A stretch of 64,000 nucleotides of DNA, taken from contig CAZZBB010000057.1 in NCBI GenBank assembly GCA_964652195.1, positions 124,001-188,000 on the forward strand, in the 5' to 3' direction. Of this stretch, positions 44,431 through 53,527 are shown piece after piece. Under the pieces are notes generated by a model. That model did not search any database. It worked only from the letters and a program-made list of their open reading frames with translations, and was not told the DNA's origin. Both the position numbers and the translations under genes were made by a program. The first letter of the stretch is position 1. Every line of letters starts with the position of its first letter. The stretch comes from MSPOR6 sp964652195 (GTDB lineage Bacteria > Poribacteria > WGA-4E > WGA-3G).

Positions 44431-46011
44431 ATGGCAAGAGAAGTCCGACCGGACGAAATATCGAATATACTAAAACAACAACTCCAACAGTTTGAACAGG
44501 ATGTGGACGTTTATGATTCCGGCACTGTGCTGGAAGTTGGCGATGGTATCGCACGGGTTCATGGACTTGCCAACGCTATGGCAAGCGAAATGATTGAATT
44601 CCCAAACGATATTTACGGCATCGCTTTTAACCTTGAAGAAGACAACGTCGGTTGTGTATTGTTTGGGGAAGACCAACTCATTCATGAAGGGGACACCGTA
44701 AAACGTACGGGTAGATTACCTGAAGTTCCTGTGGGGGAAGCACTACTCGGACGCATCGTTGATGCACTTGGACAACCAATAGACGGGTTAGGTGATATTG
44801 AGACAGAACACAGACTTCCTGTTGAAACAAAAGGTTTAGGTATTGTACAAAGACAACCTGTAAGTGAACCACTATATACAGGTTTAAAGGCTATTGATAG
44901 TTTAACACCCATAGGACGAGGACAACGTGAACTCATCATTGGGGACCGAAGAACTGGTAAAACCGCTATTGCTATAGATGCTATTCTAAGCCAACGAAAT
45001 ACAGATGTATATTGCATATATGTTGCTGTTGGTCAAAAAGGATCTACACTTGCACAAGTAGCAAATACACTCCGAGAACATAATGCAATGGAATACACTA
45101 CCATCGTATCTGCACCGGCAAGTGCTCCATCCCCACTACAATATCTCGCTCCGTATTCTGGCACATCCATGGGTGAATACTTCAGAGATAACGGTAAACA
45201 CGCACTTATCATCTATGATGATCTAACAAAACATGCATGGGCATATCGTCAAATGTCTCTACTTTCCAGAAGACCTCCAGGACGAGAAGCTTACCCGGGC
45301 GATGTCTTCTATCTACATTCGAGACTTTTAGAACGCGCAGCGAAACTTAGTGACGAATTAGGGGGTGGTTCTCTTACCGCTCTCCCAATTATTGAAATAT
45401 TTGAAGGTGATTTAACAACATATATTCCTACTAACGTGATTTCTATTACGGATGGACAGATATATCTCACCACCGACCTTTTCAATAAAGGTGTCAGACC
45501 CGCTATTGATGTTGGAACATCTGTATCACGAGTCGGCGGTGATGCACAAGTGAAAGCAATGAAGGCAGAAGAAGTTGCTGGTACACTAAAACTTGATTTG
45601 GCAAGTTTCCGAGAAATCGCTGCTTTTGCACAATTCGGATCTGATCTTGATGAATTAACGCAATCACTTTTACTGAGAGGGACACGCTTGGTAGAATTGC
45701 TTAAACAACCCCAATACCAACCAATGCCTGTAGAACGTGAAGTCGCATCCATTTTCTGTGGAACGAACGGCTATTTAGATGATGTCCCTGAAGAAGAGGT
45801 CGGACGTTTTGAATCAGAATTCCTGCAATACCTTGATAGAAATAATACTGAGCTATTATCAGAAATATCAGAAACAGGCATATTGAGTGATGAATTACTT
45901 GAGACACTACATGGGGCAGTAAAGACATTCAAGGAAAATTGGAGTGACACACCTCCACAACCCCAAATAGAGGAAGTGTCTTCAGAGGAAACTCTGTCAG
46001 AAGAGGTATAG
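44431..46011 (+). CDS. atpA: ATP synthase F1 subunit alpha
   Basis: This 526-aa subunit has the beta-barrel N-domain, P-loop GDRRTGKT (171-178), the alpha signature PAIDVGTSVSRVGGDAQ and the C-terminal helical domain. The C-terminal extension TPPQPQIEEVSSEETLSEEV is acidic and beyond the usual end. The stop is directly followed by the atpG ATG at 46012, so the two are translationally coupled. Confidence 0.97.
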   Translation: MAREVRPDEISNILKQQLQQFEQDVDVYDSGTVLEVGDGIARVHGLANAMASEMIEFPNDIYGIAFNLEEDNVGCVLFGEDQLIHEGDTVKRTGRLPEVPVGEALLGRIVDALGQPIDGLGDIETEHRLPVETKGLGIVQRQPVSEPLYTGLKAIDSLTPIGRGQRELIIGDRRTGKTAIAIDAILSQRNTDVYCIYVAVGQKGSTLAQVANTLREHNAMEYTTIVSAPASAPSPLQYLAPYSGTSMGEYFRDNGKHALIIYDDLTKHAWAYRQMSLLSRRPPGREAYPGDVFYLHSRLLERAAKLSDELGGGSLTALPIIEIFEGDLTTYIPTNVISITDGQIYLTTDLFNKGVRPAIDVGTSVSRVGGDAQVKAMKAEEVAGTLKLDLASFREIAAFAQFGSDLDELTQSLLLRGTRLVELLKQPQYQPMPVEREVASIFCGTNGYLDDVPEEEVGRFESEFLQYLDRNNTELLSEISETGILSDELLETLHGAVKTFKENWSDTPPQPQIEEVSSEETLSEEV

Positions 46012-46890
46012 ATGGCTACACTTCGAGAGATACGGCGACGTATTGCAAGTATTAAGAATATTGAGCAGGTGACAGATGCTATGCGGGTTGTTGCTGCTGC
46101 CAGGCTTCGTCGAGCACAAGAAAATATCACTGCCACACGTCCTTATGCGGATAAACTCAACACAATACTTGGCCATCTCATATCACAGATGGATACTGAG
46201 GAACAAGCACTGACGCATCCACTATTAGAGGAACGTGAGTTAAAACATGTATGTATCGTCTCTGTTTCTGGAGACCGTGGATTGTGCGGAAGTTTCAACA
46301 GTAATGTGATTCGAACGACCACCCAACGTATACAACACTATCAGGACGGTGGTGCAGATACAACACTTATATGTATAGGTAGACGAACACATGAGCACTT
46401 CACTCGACGTGGATACGATATCACTGATGGATACATCAATATCTTCCGTCAGTTAGAATTCCAAACTGCTGTTGATGTCGTTCACGAGTTTGAACATCTA
46501 TATGTTGATAAGAAAATTGATAAAGTTGAAGTGGTATATAACAACTTTAAGTCTGCTATACTTCAAACTGTCCTTGTTGAACAACTCCTACCCCTTGTCC
46601 CAGAAGAGCCAGAAGGGGATACACTTTTTCTCGATTATATTTATGAACCGAGTCAGATTGAACTCTTTGAGATGTTTCTTGGAAAACACCTCAACATGCA
46701 GATGTGGAAAGTGTTATTAGACTCAAACGCTGCAGAACAGGCAGCACGAATGGCTGCTATGGAAAATGCTACACAGAAAGCCAAAGAACTTATTGACGAA
46801 TTAGTCTTACAACGAAACAGAGCACGTCAGACGCAAATTACAACAGAAATCTCAGAAATTGTTAGTGGTGCTTCTGCTCAGGAAGGTTAA
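46012..46890 (+). CDS. atpG: ATP synthase F1 subunit gamma
   Basis: The 292-aa rotor subunit begins with TLREIRRRIASIKNIEQVTD and AMRVVAAARLRRAQ, the N-terminal coiled-coil helix, and ends with the matching helix MAAMENATQKAKELIDELVL followed by NRARQTQITTEISEIVSGA. The central domain has VSGDRGLCGSFNSNV. It starts immediately after the atpA stop. Confidence 0.97.
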   Translation: MATLREIRRRIASIKNIEQVTDAMRVVAAARLRRAQENITATRPYADKLNTILGHLISQMDTEEQALTHPLLEERELKHVCIVSVSGDRGLCGSFNSNVIRTTTQRIQHYQDGGADTTLICIGRRTHEHFTRRGYDITDGYINIFRQLEFQTAVDVVHEFEHLYVDKKIDKVEVVYNNFKSAILQTVLVEQLLPLVPEEPEGDTLFLDYIYEPSQIELFEMFLGKHLNMQMWKVLLDSNAAEQAARMAAMENATQKAKELIDELVLQRNRARQTQITTEISEIVSGASAQEG

Positions 46891-46934
46891 TCATAGGGAG
46901 TGTTGAAACCGATTTATGAATTTGGGATATTGTT

Positions 46935-47141
46935 ATGAAGTATAAAACACTTAAGCAAAACTTTCTGATTATATTAGGTATAGTTGGGTTGTGTTTTTCA
47001 ATTAGTGGGTGTGGACCTTCCAATACTATACTACTAATTACTTTAATCTTTACGGTGATAAACACAACAATTCTGACAGTCAGTTTAATAGCCTTTCTTG
47101 TATGGTATTTCACTAAAAATAAGGACAAAAACGGTTCGTAG
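46935..47141 (+). CDS. 68-aa membrane lipoprotein between atpG and atpD
   Basis: The product has an N-terminal signal ending SISGC (lipobox), then GPSN and a second hydrophobic helix ILLITLIFTVINTTILTVSL continuing to about residue 61, and a charged tail KNKDKNGS. It lies in the same orientation, 44 bp after atpG and 88 bp before atpD, so it is co-transcribed with the ATP synthase genes. I know of no such gene in standard atp operons. The coding case rests on the coherent signal-lipobox-helix-tail design. Confidence 0.55.
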   Translation: MKYKTLKQNFLIILGIVGLCFSISGCGPSNTILLITLIFTVINTTILTVSLIAFLVWYFTKNKDKNGS

Positions 47142-47229
47142 TTTGAAACACATAACACCTCATATATTCATCTTAATATGACATAAAAGTACCACAAAAT
47201 ATGACCCTCAATTTAATAAGGAATCTCAC

Positions 47230-48639
47230 ATGAACCAAGGAAAAATATTAGAAGTTGTCGGAGCACGGGTTGACATAGATTTTTCAGAAGGCACATTGCC
47301 AGATATCCTAAACGCTGTGAAAGTTCATCGCCACGACGGAACAGAATTGGTGCTTGAAGTACAGCAGCATTTAGGTGAAAATCGAGTACGCGCTGTTGCT
47401 ATGGATACCACAGACGGTCTTGTTCGTGGAACCCTCGCAACAGATACAGGTGGACCAATTACTGTGCCTGTTGGAGATGCAGTTTTGGGACGCGTTTTTG
47501 ATGTTACCGGTCAACCTATTGATGAAAGAGGTGACGTAGGTGAATCAGAACGATATTCTATTCATAGACAACCCCCTCCTCAGGCTGAACTCACTACAAG
47601 CGCAGAGATGTTAGAAACCGGTATCAAAGTGATTGACCTTATCCAACCAGTTGTCCGCGGTGGTAAGGTAGGATTTTTTGGTGGTGCTGGTGTAGGGAAA
47701 ACTGTTCTGGTTGCCGAACTTATTTACAACATTGCAACACAACACGGAGGTTTTTCTGTCTTTTGTGGTGTAGGGGAACGTACTCGCGAAGGAAATCAGT
47801 TCTGGTTAGAACTTGACGAATATGGGGTTATTGACAAAACCGCTATGGTGTTTGGTCAGATGAACGAACCACCAGGTGCGCGGCTCCGCGTTGGTCTCGC
47901 AGGTTTATCAATGGCAGAATACTTCCGCGATCAACAAGGTCAAGATGTTCTAATCTTTATTGATAATGTATTCCGTTTCACTCTTGCAGGTGGTGAGGTA
48001 TCAGCACTCCTCGGTCGTATGCCTTCAGCAGTTGGATATCAGCCAACTCTTGCTACAGAGATGGGAGAGTTACAGGAACGAATTACTTCAACACAACACG
48101 GATCGATTACATCCTTCCAAGCTGTTTATGTTCCTGCTGATGACTATACCGATCCGGCTGTAGTCTCTGTTTTCGCACATCTTGACGCTGTAACCCGTTT
48201 GGAACGTAGTATCTCACAAAAGGGTAGATATCCTGCGGTTGATCCTCTTACATCCAGTTCACGGATCCTAACACAAGAGGTAATAGGAGAAGAACACTAT
48301 CAGACTACCTTTAGGGTCAAACAGATCTTACAGGAATACGGAGATCTTCAAGACATTATCGCAATTCTTGGGGTAGATGAACTCTCTGATGAACAAAAGA
48401 TTGTTGTTGACAGAGCACGAAAATTAGAGATGTTCTTAACTCAACCCATGTTTGTTGCAGCCCGATTCACTGGTATCGAAGGTAAATATGTCAAAATTGA
48501 AGATACAGTCCAGGGCTGCCAAGCTATTCTAAATGGTGATTGTGATGACCTACCTGAACAAGCATTACGAATGATTGGTACAATTGACGAAGCGTTTGAA
48601 AAAACAAAGGAAGCAGAATTAGAAGAAGCTGCAGATTAG
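47230..48639 (+). CDS. atpD: ATP synthase F1 subunit beta
   Basis: This 469-aa catalytic subunit has P-loop GGAGVGKT (151-158), the catalytic Glu in GVGERTREGN, the DELSEEQ-like motif (here GVDELSDEQKIVVDRARK) and VYVPADDYTDPA. Length and motifs are normal. It catalyses ATP synthesis or hydrolysis at the interface with alpha. Confidence 0.98.
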   Translation: MNQGKILEVVGARVDIDFSEGTLPDILNAVKVHRHDGTELVLEVQQHLGENRVRAVAMDTTDGLVRGTLATDTGGPITVPVGDAVLGRVFDVTGQPIDERGDVGESERYSIHRQPPPQAELTTSAEMLETGIKVIDLIQPVVRGGKVGFFGGAGVGKTVLVAELIYNIATQHGGFSVFCGVGERTREGNQFWLELDEYGVIDKTAMVFGQMNEPPGARLRVGLAGLSMAEYFRDQQGQDVLIFIDNVFRFTLAGGEVSALLGRMPSAVGYQPTLATEMGELQERITSTQHGSITSFQAVYVPADDYTDPAVVSVFAHLDAVTRLERSISQKGRYPAVDPLTSSSRILTQEVIGEEHYQTTFRVKQILQEYGDLQDIIAILGVDELSDEQKIVVDRARKLEMFLTQPMFVAARFTGIEGKYVKIEDTVQGCQAILNGDCDDLPEQALRMIGTIDEAFEKTKEAELEEAAD

Positions 48640-48700
48640 CTACATTACATATCATTGGAAATACGGTTTATATTCTACCATATAATATACAGACCGTGGT

Positions 48701-48723
48701 CGGTTCAGTTTCTAACTGAACCG
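48701..48723. repeat. GGTTTC-core hairpin repeat, copy 3
   Basis: CGGTTCAGTT (48701-48710) and AACTGAACCG (48714-48723) pair perfectly over 10 bp around TCT. It shares the GTTTCTAAC core with 25395-25413 but has a different outer stem. A GTTCGTAGGTTAGG segment of the GTAGGTTGGG type follows at about 48738. It lies between atpD and atpC. Confidence 0.65.
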
Positions 48724-48860
48724 AATATTTATTATCAGTTCGTAGGTTAGGTAGAATATGCAAAACCAACATATAGTTTACCAAACCGGCAAAACGGATA
48801 ACATAAATAAATGTTATTTGCCAATATAAACCTAACCGAACACTTGGCGTAAGGTAGAAA

Positions 48861-49271
48861 ATGCAAAGTAGAAGTTTTCATCTTGAAATTCGCACTCCAG
48901 AACAGTTAATATTTGAAGGGAATGTCACCAGTGTAAGTGCTCCTGGAGTTGAAGGTAATTTTCAGATTTTGGCAGGACACATCCCTTTTCTTACAGCATT
49001 AGGAGTTGGTGAAATCCGAATTGGTGAATCATCAGATACACAACAGCAGTTAGCAACGAGCGGTGGTGTCTTTGAAGTACTACGAACAGGTGTTACCGCA
49101 TTAGTAGAAACAGCCGAATGGTCATCTGAAATAGACGTTGCCCGCGCCGAAGCAGCCCTCACCCGCGCACAAGAACAACTCACCGAAGACAACCACGATC
49201 TAAACCGTCCCCGTGCCGAAGCAGCCCTCACCCGCGCACAAAACCGCCTAAAGGTTGCAAACACGGAATAA
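48861..49271 (+). CDS. atpC: ATP synthase F1 subunit epsilon
   Basis: The 136-aa protein has the N-terminal beta sandwich (HLEIRTPEQLIFEGNVTSVS, ILAGHIPFLTALGVGEI) and the C-terminal two-helix hairpin that acts as a ratchet on ATPase activity. The two helices both contain RAEAALTRAQ, encoded by an identical 27-nt stretch repeated about 66 nt apart (about 49146 and 49212). That segment is much more GC-rich than the surroundings, consistent with recent internal duplication or conversion. Confidence 0.93.
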   Translation: MQSRSFHLEIRTPEQLIFEGNVTSVSAPGVEGNFQILAGHIPFLTALGVGEIRIGESSDTQQQLATSGGVFEVLRTGVTALVETAEWSSEIDVARAEAALTRAQEQLTEDNHDLNRPRAEAALTRAQNRLKVANTE

Positions 49272-49440
49272 GAATCACAACGAATTATCTATTGATTGCT
49301 ATTAAGATATTCCTTTAAGATCAGATTTATTCTGTGGCATGCAAATATCTATACAAAATCTCCATTTTCAAGATGATAAACTTATTGATATACATTCCAA
49401 TATTTGATAAAATTACTTTCAAAATCTAAGGATTCAATAT

Positions 49441-49848
49441 ATGGAATGTATATTTTGTGCAATTGTTGATGGAAAGATTCCTTCTGCAAAGGTTTATGAA
49501 AACGATCATGTCTTTGCCTTTATGGACATAGCACCCGCAAACCCAGGTCATCTCCTCATAATACCGAAACAACACTATCGAAATATATTTGATATGCCAG
49601 TAGATGTGGGTAGTAAGATTATGGAAGCAGCCGTTCTCCTTGCAAATGCTATTAAAGATACCTTAAAGCCAGATGGACTTAATCTGTTCCAATCAAACGA
49701 ACCAGCAGCATTTCAAACTGTGTATCATTTTCATCTACATCTTATACCCCGTTGGGAAAAAGATCCTCTAAGATTACCTTGGAAACCAAGTGAAGGTAAT
49801 ATTGAAGAAATAAATAACATAGCAGTTAAAATACAACAAGCCTTATAG
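49441..49848 (+). CDS. HIT-family nucleotide hydrolase (Hint-like)
   Basis: The 135-aa protein has the N-terminal CIFC metal-type motif (C4, C7), FAFMDIAPANPGHLLIIPK and the catalytic histidine triad HFHLHLIPRW (HxHxH). Hint-branch enzymes hydrolyse adenosine 5'-monophosphoramidates. Length is normal. It starts a plus-strand group of metabolic genes after atpC but is separated from it by about 170 bp. Confidence 0.93.
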   Translation: MECIFCAIVDGKIPSAKVYENDHVFAFMDIAPANPGHLLIIPKQHYRNIFDMPVDVGSKIMEAAVLLANAIKDTLKPDGLNLFQSNEPAAFQTVYHFHLHLIPRWEKDPLRLPWKPSEGNIEEINNIAVKIQQAL

Positions 49849-49887
49849 GAATATCTCTTTACTAAAACCTATTGAATAATAACTCTT

Positions 49888-50592
49888 ATGAATGTATTAA
49901 TTACCTCTGCAGCATCTGAATTATCCAAAAGATTAGCCATAGCAGTATCGGATTCACATACGCTTCGTCTAACAGAAATACAACCTGTAGATACAGATTT
50001 AGACTTTATTCAGAGCGATTTAGGACATGATGAGCCAACGAATGAATTGGTCAAAGGTATGGATACAATAGTCCATATTGCTGAAATCCCACCACCTATT
50101 TTAGTAGATACAAACCAGTCAGATAGCCTTCATCTGGATTATCAGACACGGTGTACCTATAACCTGCTAATGGCTGCATGTGAAGAAGGTGTGAAACACT
50201 TCATTTATACAAGTACACTTCGACTATTTGAGAATCATGATGAGGATTGGACTGTAAAGGAGAATTGGAGACCGCGACCAACTACAGATAGTTTTGTATT
50301 ATCCAAACACCTGGGTGAATTTACATGTAGGGAATTTTCACGCGAAGGTAAGATTAACGTATCTATCCTTAGACTCGGTACATTGACAACTGCTGAGGAA
50401 GCCAAAAAAGATGAAATCAACTCAATGTGGTTGGAAATTGATGATGCGGTTTCTGCTTTCCAAGGAGCAATTGAGGCACCATCCAGTTGGGGAATATTTC
50501 ACATTCAATCGGAATTTCCGGCTTCACGTTTTGATATTGGTAATGCAAAAGGACACCTTAATTTTGAACCAAGATTTGATCCAACCACATAG
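49888..50592 (+). CDS. NAD-dependent epimerase/dehydratase-like protein, degenerate
   Basis: This 234-aa protein follows the extended-SDR plan: VLITSAASELSKRLA in place of the TGxxGxxG nucleotide-binding loop, DTIVHIAEIPPP, and FVLSKHLGE where YxxxK is expected; Phe replaces the catalytic Tyr. Both the glycine loop and the Tyr are lost, so catalysis by the usual mechanism is doubtful. A better-preserved paralogue follows 35 bp downstream. It may bind a partner or ligand instead. Confidence 0.75.
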   Translation: MNVLITSAASELSKRLAIAVSDSHTLRLTEIQPVDTDLDFIQSDLGHDEPTNELVKGMDTIVHIAEIPPPILVDTNQSDSLHLDYQTRCTYNLLMAACEEGVKHFIYTSTLRLFENHDEDWTVKENWRPRPTTDSFVLSKHLGEFTCREFSREGKINVSILRLGTLTTAEEAKKDEINSMWLEIDDAVSAFQGAIEAPSSWGIFHIQSEFPASRFDIGNAKGHLNFEPRFDPTT

Positions 50593-50627
50593 TCCTATCC
50601 AATTAGAAAACAGGAGCAGATATTGAA

Positions 50628-51356
50628 ATGAAAGTTCTCATTTTAGGCGGTAATGGCTATCTCGGCCCCCACGTTGTAAAAGCCTTGGAGCCTTATTATA
50701 CTCTCCGTGTAACAGACATCAACGATATTGATACAAAGCATGAATCCATGCAGATTGATGTTAGTAATTTAGATCAGGTTTTACGTGCTGCTGAAGGGAT
50801 GGATACCATAATCAACTGTTCAGTACTACGTCAGGATAGACAATTGGCATTTGATGTAAGTACACGGGGATCTTACAATGCTATGCGTGCTGCTGTTGAA
50901 CAAGGTATGGATCGTTTGATCAACACTGGTCCTCATTTCACCATCCAAGGCGATGATTATACTAACTATGATTATGAAATCAATCCTGATGTTCCTCCAC
51001 ATACAAGTACTGGTCTTTATCCATTAACAAAAGGACTTGGACAGGAAATATGTAAAGTCTTCACTGAACATTACGACATACATGTGCTATGTTACCTATT
51101 TCTTAGTTTTCAAGAACATGATAATCAAGCAGCAGGTAGTGATGTAAATCCATTTACTGTGAGTTGGCGTGATGCTGCAGAAGCATTTCGATTAGGATTA
51201 GAGATCGACCTGAGTCAATTACCTTCAAAATGTGAGATCTTTAACATATTCGCTGACTTACCACATCAACAGTTTTCCAATGCTAAGACTAAACGAATCT
51301 TAGGTTTCAAACCACAGGATAACTTTGACGCTCGGTGGCATAAGAAGAGTGAATAA
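50628..51356 (+). CDS. NAD-dependent epimerase/dehydratase family protein
   Basis: The 242-aa protein has LILGGNGYLGPHVVKAL, a proper nucleotide-binding loop, DTIINCSVLRQ, and YPLTKGLGQE with the YxxxK pair. It is short for an extended SDR (normally about 300 aa); the C-terminal substrate domain is reduced. It forms a pair with the degenerate relative upstream, with SD-like CAGGAGCA before the ATG. A sugar-nucleotide or sugar substrate is likely, but unproven. Confidence 0.82.
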   Translation: MKVLILGGNGYLGPHVVKALEPYYTLRVTDINDIDTKHESMQIDVSNLDQVLRAAEGMDTIINCSVLRQDRQLAFDVSTRGSYNAMRAAVEQGMDRLINTGPHFTIQGDDYTNYDYEINPDVPPHTSTGLYPLTKGLGQEICKVFTEHYDIHVLCYLFLSFQEHDNQAAGSDVNPFTVSWRDAAEAFRLGLEIDLSQLPSKCEIFNIFADLPHQQFSNAKTKRILGFKPQDNFDARWHKKSE

Positions 51357-51387
51357 CATTTCTTGGTTAATTCTAAAGTAATTCTTT

Positions 51388-52155
51388 ATGGACATTAGAT
51401 TATATGCCCACCGTGGTGGAATGGGACGCGCTCCGGAAAACACACTTAAATCCTTTCATCAAGCATTCTCTGACGGTGCTGATGGTTTTGAGTTTGATGT
51501 ATGTCTTACACAAGATAAACAACCAGTCTTGATCCATGTGGACTTTAACGATGACGATATACGTATTGCCACTGGGTGCACAACTCCATTGAATGAACTA
51601 ACATGGGAGGATGTCCAAAAGATCACAATGTTGGACTCTGACGAACCTGTTGCACACCTTGATGATGCACTAAGGTTTATACGAGAAAACCAGTTTCCAG
51701 GATATCTTGAACCGAAAACAGACATACCAGAAATTCTACCCATTATTTTAGATCGGATACATCACTTTGAAGTCACTCACCTTGTCAGTATTCTCACCTT
51801 TTATCATCAGAAACATCTCTTGGTAGATGCAAAAAAACTTGAACCGAAACTACACACAAGTACAATAATCATCAATCCTTTCGCCAACTTTCTTAAGGCT
51901 GCACAAGATATAGATACAGACAAAATCATAATCGGATGGAGTAATATTAATCATTTCCATATCTATAATACATTTTTCAGATCTATTCCTCGTAAACTAG
52001 AGAGATTACAAAAAAACGGAATAATTGTTGAAGCCGGTTTCATAAAAGAATTAAAAGATGTTGCATGGTCATTGAGACACGGAATTCATGGATTGTGGGT
52101 AGATGATGTACCATTAATAAGAGATTGTGTAGAACAATATGAAGATAATATATAA
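51388..52155 (+). CDS. Glycerophosphodiester phosphodiesterase family protein
   Basis: The 255-aa TIM barrel begins YAHRGGMGRAPENTLKSFHQ (HRG and PEN motifs), with EFDVCLTQDKQPVLIHV, where the first Glu and Asp bind metal and His is catalytic. LEPKTD corresponds to the later Glu. The common HD of VLIHDxxxxR is altered to HVDFNDDD. Hydrolysis of glycerophosphodiesters or related phosphodiesters is the likely activity. It ends 11 bp before the next gene. Confidence 0.88.
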   Translation: MDIRLYAHRGGMGRAPENTLKSFHQAFSDGADGFEFDVCLTQDKQPVLIHVDFNDDDIRIATGCTTPLNELTWEDVQKITMLDSDEPVAHLDDALRFIRENQFPGYLEPKTDIPEILPIILDRIHHFEVTHLVSILTFYHQKHLLVDAKKLEPKLHTSTIIINPFANFLKAAQDIDTDKIIIGWSNINHFHIYNTFFRSIPRKLERLQKNGIIVEAGFIKELKDVAWSLRHGIHGLWVDDVPLIRDCVEQYEDNI

Positions 52156-52166
52156 ATAATACCGAT

Positions 52167-53429
52167 ATGGATGTATCAGTATGCAACCCTCTCCTCAGAA
52201 CCCCTCTATCCCTCATTGTAGATGATTCATGTCCAGTGATTAACCTAACACATTACTGGATCCGCCAAAGACATGAATGGAAAGCACGGCATCAACCCGG
52301 TGTTCAACCAGAACAGTGGGAAGGGAATGCTACCAAACTAAAAGATATACCTCAAACAATACCTGCAGATTTTGCATGGGAATGGGCAGAATGGTGTTGG
52401 GAAAATGGAGTGAAAGGCAAATTTAGTCTCATCCCTTTCCCTGCTGGAGTAGGACGCGTAGACGAAGGTTTTCCAGATTTTCCTAAGCATGAATACCAGT
52501 CTTGGTTGCGAATATATCGTGAAATTATCTGGCCAAATTTTGATCTAACACCTGAACTACTCACGCATACCGCAGTCATGGATTTAGAGGCATTCACGCT
52601 AACAGAAGAATGGGAACAGGTTGAATGGGTTAACCCACCAGTTGATTATCGGCTTACTGATTACATAATTACAGCAATGGAAATGCTCAACAACGTGGGT
52701 ATTCCTTGTGAGGGGGTAACAAGTCCTGGGGCGTTTGGAAAGCGACAAGAAGAAGCATATTCAAAGGCTGTGTTGACTGCATCACAAGAAGTAAATAACA
52801 ATCCTTGTCCATTCTACTTTCTCTGGTTAAAACATGATGAACTTCCCAATGTACCTATCTGGCATATTGATAAAGACAAAGGAACTGCAATTGCAAGTAT
52901 AGTTGCATGTGCCGGAGACTGGTTTGGTGGCTGGACAGGATATGACCTTGGGGATGCCGACCAATTCATTACTGAAGATCTAACAGGTGGACGTTTACCA
53001 CCTATTCTTAAGAAAGAGCTTCCGTGTGTAATGGTAGGACATTGGCCTGGATTCTATTTCAATGGTGAGAAAAGTGGGTTTGATGTATTGAAAACTGTCA
53101 AGACACGACTTGATTATCTCGATCCAGATGGAACGAAAACTATCTGGATGAAAACCTCAGAAATAGGGCATTATTGGATGGCACGGGAATTATCTAAGAT
53201 AATTGTAAACAGGGATCAATCCGAAATTATTGTTTCTACACAATTTCCTACTGCTAACTTTACGATAGTTATTGATACACCATTAAATGGATTAAAAATT
53301 AATGGTGGAGAAATTCGAAGAGTCAATTCACTCCGTGATTTTCAACGGGATACTTTTCTTGTTGAAGGAAAAGAAACAAAAATCGCTTTTGATTTAGAAA
53401 TTGGGGAAACTACTCTTGAATGGATTTAA
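52167..53429 (+). CDS. Conserved protein of unknown function, possibly deacetylase-like
   Basis: The 420-aa protein starts LRTPLSLIVDDSCPVINLTH; an early paired Asp after a hydrophobic strand recalls NodB-type polysaccharide deacetylases. Other features are FAWEWAEWCWENGVKGKFSL, HEYQSWLRIYREIIWPNFDL and PVIWHIDKDKG-like strands (here VPIWHIDKDKG). A C-terminal beta domain starts about residue 340. The HxxxH metal motif of classic NodB proteins is not evident. No signal peptide. The neighbouring GDPD and epimerases suggest carbohydrate or lipid metabolism. Assignment is uncertain. Confidence 0.6.
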   Translation: MDVSVCNPLLRTPLSLIVDDSCPVINLTHYWIRQRHEWKARHQPGVQPEQWEGNATKLKDIPQTIPADFAWEWAEWCWENGVKGKFSLIPFPAGVGRVDEGFPDFPKHEYQSWLRIYREIIWPNFDLTPELLTHTAVMDLEAFTLTEEWEQVEWVNPPVDYRLTDYIITAMEMLNNVGIPCEGVTSPGAFGKRQEEAYSKAVLTASQEVNNNPCPFYFLWLKHDELPNVPIWHIDKDKGTAIASIVACAGDWFGGWTGYDLGDADQFITEDLTGGRLPPILKKELPCVMVGHWPGFYFNGEKSGFDVLKTVKTRLDYLDPDGTKTIWMKTSEIGHYWMARELSKIIVNRDQSEIIVSTQFPTANFTIVIDTPLNGLKINGGEIRRVNSLRDFQRDTFLVEGKETKIAFDLEIGETTLEWI

Positions 53430-53527
53430 ATACTTAGATCAAAATAATCTCATTGGTTGTTAGAAGATTAGTTTTCTTCCATTGTTGAAACTATGATTCC
53501 GGCATACATTCCAGAGGAGATTATCCA

